Of a stretch of DNA of 64,000 bases, positions 61,226 through 64,000 are shown one piece after another. The stretch covers positions 148,894,434 to 148,958,433 of the forward strand of contig NC_134574.1 of assembly GCF_050947875.1 (NCBI RefSeq), given 5' to 3'. This DNA comes from Dermacentor variabilis (Eukaryota; Arthropoda; Arachnida; Ixodida; Ixodidae). Position 1 is the first letter of the stretch. The number at the start of each line of letters is the position of its first letter. Both the position numbers and the translations under genes were made by a program. The notes below the pieces were generated by a model. The model was not told the DNA's origin. It searched no databases and was given only the letters and a program-made list of their open reading frames with translations.

Positions 61226-61471
61226 ATGTGCGATCACGAAAGGCGAGCAGTGTGAAGACGACGACGACGATTAGAAGCTAGCGCGGGCTGTTGCCTCTTG
61301 GCCAAGCATAGCGTATTGCCTTGTAAATATACTTGTAAATAGCTTTTCGTCGGTGTCTTTCTACGTAACATATCTGGTGGAGGTGGACGTTCCCTGTACC
61401 TCGTCACGGAGCTTCGCAGTGGACGGTACGTCGAGCCTTCCCATGCTCGTTCGCCTTCGCAATATGTCCAA
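61211..61471 (+). mobile_element. Gypsy LTR and leader fragment nested in the RTE-like element
   Basis: A 261-bp insert between two CAATA (61206-61210, 61472-61476). It has an LTR-like part, TGTGCGATCACG (61227) to TACGTAACA (61370), followed by TATCTGGTGGAGGTGG, a typical leader with primer-binding site. Only ~100 bases of internal sequence follow. It reads plus, opposite to the RTE. The ACGTAACA end resembles that of the LTR at 22807. Confidence 0.7.
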
Positions 61472-61597
61472 CAATATGTCCACCATTCTTCGACAAATCT
61501 GCTGTTATCTGATCATCCCCAGCTGCCTTCCCCCTTTGCATAGCTCCTAAGGCTTTCTTTGCTTCTTCCGGCGTTACTTATGGGATGTCGAATTCCT

Positions 61598-62149
61598 CTA
61601 GACTTTCTGTTTTCCATTATCGTCGTGGGTGCCACTGGTACAGTATAAATCTCTATAGAACTCCTCAGCCACTTGAACTATCTCATCCATATTAGTAATG
61701 CTACTGCCGGCTTTGTCACTTAACGCATACATATGATTCTTGAGAATTCCTACTTTCTTCTTCACTGCTTTTAGGCTTCCTCCGTTCCTGAGTGCATGTT
61801 CAATTCTATCCATATTATGCTTTCTTATGTGAGATGTCTTAGGCTTGTTTATTAACTTGGAAAGTTCTGCCAGTTCTATTCTAGCTGTAGGGTTAGATGC
61901 TTTCATACATTGGCGTTTCTTGATCAGATCTTCCGTCTCCTGCGTTAGCTTACTGGTATCCTGTCTAATGGAGTTACCACCGACTTCTGTTGCATACTCC
62001 TTAATGATGCCCACAAGATTGTCGTTAATTGCTTCAACACTAAGGTCTTCTTCCTGAGTTAAAGCCGAATACCTGTTCTGTAGCTTGATCTGGAATTCCT
62101 CTATTTTCCCTCTTACCGCCAACGCATTGATCGGCTTCTTATCTACCAC
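61598..62149 (-). pseudogene. RTE-like ORF, linker between endonuclease and RT
   Basis: A 183-codon open minus frame: L-Q-N-R-Y-S-A-L (near 62070), T-E-D-L-I-K-K-R (near 61935), a basic H-I-R-K-H-N segment and A-E-E-F-Y-R-D-L-Y (near 61660). It is the conserved, mostly helical region that joins EN and RT in RTE elements. It stops at 61598, just before the segment interrupted by the LTR fragment. Confidence 0.82.
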
Positions 62150-62500
62150 TTTTTTTCCTTTCCCTCCTCAGGTCTAGGCTAATTCGAGTTCTTACCATCT
62201 CATGGTCACTGCAGCGCATCTTGCCGAGCACATCCACATCTTGTGTGATGCCAGGGTTAGCGCAGAGTATAAGGTCTATTTCATTCCTAGTGTCGCCATT
62301 CGGGCTCCTCCCTGTCCACTTTGAGCCATTCAGCTTGCGGAAGAAGGTATTCATTATCCGCTTAATAATCTGCTCTGCAAAGTCTACTAATAGCTCTCCA
62401 CTGCCATTCCTAGTGCCTATGCCATATTCCCCCACTGACTTGTCTCCAGCCTGCTTCTTGCCTACCTTGGCATTGAAGTCGCCCATCAGTATAGTGTATT
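62139..62500 (-). pseudogene. RTE-like endonuclease, C-terminal half
   Basis: The minus frame has Y-T-I-L-M-G-D-F-N-A-K-V-G (near 62490, G-D-F-N catalytic motif), R-N-E-I-D-L-I-L (near 62280, with the D-x-I block) and M-R-C-S-D-H-E-M-V (near 62215, S-D-H catalytic motif). The N-terminal half lies upstream of the 62501-62978 insertion. Catalytic residues are intact in this half. Confidence 0.85.
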
Positions 62501-62978
62501 TTAACGCGACAGCGTTAAGGAGCTCGTGTCGCAGAAAAGCCGGTGTCGTCGGCGTCGGTGTCGGTGTCGGCGTCGGCGTCCGCGGCGTCGGCCGTGAGCG
62601 ATAAATCACGGCAGGCACTTCATAAATAAAAAGCAACTTCCAAGATGGGCTGGGTGGGAATCGAACCAGGGTCTCCGGAGTGTGAGACGGAGACGTTACC
62701 ACTGAGCCACGAGTTTGATGCTTCGAAGCGGTACAAAAGCGCCTCTAGTGAACGCGGTGTTGCCTTAGAAACGAGCTGTTGCTAAGGCTCAGGCGTGCGT
62801 CGCTTGCTCAGGCGCACATTTCGTTGTCGCGCCGAACGCTGCGTTGCTCGACGCTCACCGCGTCCGATGCGGGGCGCGTAGTCGCTGCGCCGTAGCCCAT
62901 TGTCTTACAACCCTTGGCGGGTCGACGGGAACGCTGTCGCGTTCCGCTCTTGAAGGCGTAGCTTAAGCGTCCTCCAAT
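62501..62978 (-). mobile_element. tRNA-like non-autonomous element with palindromic ends, copy A (complete)
   Basis: On plus it begins TTTAACGCGACAGCGTTAAGG and near the other end has GGGAACGCTGTCGCGTTCCGC, an exact 14-bp inverted pair (AACGCGACAGCGTT). Past this it continues TGAAGGCGTAGCTTAAGCGTCC to about 62978. Inside are a GTCGGCGTCGG-type minisatellite (62547-62590) and a tRNA-like block on the minus strand (62713-62651). It splits the RTE endonuclease between A-M-G-K-V-K and Y-T-I-L-M-G. No coding. A short A/T-rich TSD is possible (AAAA/TTTT). Pol III transcription is possible. Confidence 0.8.
62651..62713 (-). ncRNA. tRNA-like segment with A and B boxes, copy A
   Basis: Minus strand: A box TGGCTCAGTGG and B box GGTTCGATTCC, with a strong stem GTCTCCG / CGGAGAC between them where the anticodon arm would lie. 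Acceptor halves do not pair and the T stem is weak, so this is not a functional tRNA but a tRNA-derived promoter. Confidence 0.78.
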
Positions 62979-62979
62979 T

Positions 62980-63609
62980 TTTGTTTTGACTTTACCCATC
63001 GCCGATTCCACGTCTTCATAGAAGGTTTCGACTTCCTGATCATCATAACTCATGTTGGCGCGTAGACCTGTACGACCTTCATTTTGTACCTCTTATTAAG
63101 TTTCACAACAAGATATGTTGTGAACAAGAATTACTGTATTTTACCAGCTATTTTCTTCTTAATCAGGAATCCGACTCCTAGTTCTCGTCTCTCCGCTAAG
63201 TGCCCGTAGCACAGGACGTGCCCGCTTTTTAGCACTGTATATGCTTCTTTTGTCCTGCTAACTTCACTGAGCCGTATTATATCCAATTTGCTGCCCTCTA
63301 ATTCCTCCAATAGCACTGCTAGGCTCGCCTCACTAGATAACGTTCTAGCGTTAAGCGTTGCCAGGTTCAGATTGCAATAGCGGCCTGTCCGGATCCAGGG
63401 ATTCTTAGCACCCTCTGCTGCGTCACAGGTCTGACCGCCGCCGTGGTCAGTTGCTTGGCATCTCCTGGGGACTGAGGGCCGGGGTTTGACTGTTGTATTC
63501 ATATGGGAGGTTGTGGCCAAGTACTGCACCAGGGTGGCAAATCCTGCTCTGGTGAGGGAGTACGTCACCAGTTCTGGTCACCGGGATCAAACTGCACTCC
63601 AGGCCTTGT
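62980..63609 (-). pseudogene. RTE-like endonuclease N-terminal half and upstream sequence
   Basis: Minus frame 63568-63131: L-A-T-L-N-A-R-T-L (near 63360, the N motif), L-D-I-I-R-L-S-E-V (near 63290, catalytic Glu in S-E-V) and L-G-V-G-F-L-I. A stop near 63131 and a frame change lead to V-Q-V-Y-A-P-T (near 63065; reads with a stop after T) and F-Y-E-D-V-E-S-A-M (near 63020), which ends at the insertion. Upstream of codon ~60 the frame has no recognisable motif. Confidence 0.82.
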
Positions 63610-64000
63610 TTTAACGCGATAGCGTTAAGGAGCTCGTGTCGCAGAAAAGCCGGTGTCGTCGGCGTCGGTGTCGGCGTCCGCGGCGTTGGCCGTGAGCGAT
63701 AAATCACGGCAGGCACTTCATAAATAAAAAGCAACTTCCAAGATGGGCTGGGTGGGAATCGAACCAGGGTCTCCGGAGTGTGAGACGGAGACGTTACCAC
63801 TGAGCCACGAGTTCGATGCTTCAAAGCGGTACAAAAGCGCCTCTAGTGAACGCGGTGTAGCTTTAGAAACTAGCTGTTTCTAAGGCTCAGGCGTGCGTCC
63901 CTTGCTCAGGCGCTCATTTCGTTGTCGCGCCGAACGCTGCGTTGCTCGACGCTCACCGCGTCAGATGCGGGGCGCGTAGTCGCTGCGCCGTAGCCCAATA
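63610..64000 (-). mobile_element. tRNA-like non-autonomous element, copy B (cut by window end)
   Basis: It starts TTTTAACGCGATAGCGTTAAGG, with one change from copy A, and follows copy A base by base with a shorter GTCGGCGTCGG minisatellite, to the window end. It lies in the 5' region of the same RTE-like element. Confidence 0.85.
63750..63812 (-). ncRNA. tRNA-like segment with A and B boxes, copy B
   Basis: Same A and B boxes and the same GTCTCCG / CGGAGAC stem as copy A, with no difference in the boxes. Not a functional tRNA, for the same reasons. Confidence 0.78.

Larger units (their letters stand above)
59791..63609 (-). mobile_element. RTE-like non-LTR retrotransposon, minus strand, with two nested insertions
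   Basis: On the minus strand the order is EN start (63568-63131), the rest of EN (63053-62980 and 62500-62139), linker (62149-61598), RT (61590-60005) and a 3' end whose ATCATCATCAT (59791-59804 on plus) is the (TGA)n tail. The protein is the same family as at 1-600. Insertions lie at 61211-61471 and 62501-62978. Many stops and frameshifts make it dead. Confidence 0.88.

Noticed and set aside
62651..62713. True tRNA gene
   Set aside because: A and B boxes are present but the acceptor stem does not pair and the T stem is weak; it is part of a repeated element.
1..64000. CRISPR array, integron, prophage or operon
   Set aside because: No regularly spaced short repeats, no bacterial genes; all signals are eukaryotic mobile elements.

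Overview
The window looks like repeat-rich nuclear DNA from a chelicerate, most probably a hard tick (Ixodidae). The main evidence is a tRNA-derived SINE at 759-994 that I recognise as Ruka, a family established in ixodid ticks; it has pol III A/B-box architecture and perfect 14-bp target-site duplications. The rest also fits an arthropod: RTE-, I/R1- and Penelope-like retroelements, several Ty3/Gypsy elements, and TTAA-flanked, THAP-associated DNA transposon material. Nothing suggests bacterial DNA: there are no operons or Shine-Dalgarno sites. I could not place a single confident host protein-coding gene. Domain-level recognition is by eye.

Layout. 1-625: 3' end of an RTE-like element with a (TGA)n tail. 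0.69-1.45 kb: two inverted copies of a terminal-inverted-repeat element, one split by a Ruka SINE. 5.1-5.6 kb: probable Penelope-like RT fragment. 6.86-7.07 kb: old LTR. 7.4-9.8 kb: decayed RT/RNase H non-LTR element. 10.1-10.7 kb: GIY-YIG fragment of a Penelope-like element between 91-bp inverted termini. 11.94-13.43 kb: Kolobok-like TTAA element with a THAP remnant. 15.9-19.9 kb (minus): Gypsy element with a nested non-LTR fragment. 19.9-20.4 kb: degenerate CATCGTC-type repeat. 21.8-22.8 kb: scrambled Gypsy gag-LTR-integrase-LTR. 24.0-27.9 kb: two plus-oriented LTRs enclosing a minus-oriented Gypsy pol. 28.8-29.0 kb: minus-strand Ruka. 31.45-35.19 kb (minus): I-like element.

38.4-44.2 kb: the best-preserved element, an I/R1-group retrotransposon with ORF1 (zinc knuckles, SR-rich tract, probable coiled coil), an overlapping ORF2 (endonuclease, RT, RNase H) and 12-bp target-site duplications. 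It lies inside a ~230-bp tandem repeat that a second non-LTR element (44.7-46.7 kb) also appears to interrupt. 47.2-50.6 kb: a head-to-head inverted pair of Penelope-like ends; one arm is split by a non-LTR element with an unbroken RT/RNase H frame (12-bp TSD), the other by a 136-bp solo LTR. 53.9-57.2 kb: a complete but internally deleted Gypsy element (two LTRs, AGGT TSD) between two long inverted repeats, the right one beside THAP remnants. 59.8-63.6 kb (minus): RTE-like element carrying an LTR fragment and two copies of a tRNA-like element with palindromic ends.

The elements do not form a pathway. They are autonomous or formerly autonomous mobile elements, and their nesting gives a relative insertion history. 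The most unusual points are the two Penelope-type inverted-terminus loci, the Gypsy pol lying opposite its flanking LTRs, the TTAA/THAP element, and the near-complete retrotransposon with an SR-rich ORF1.
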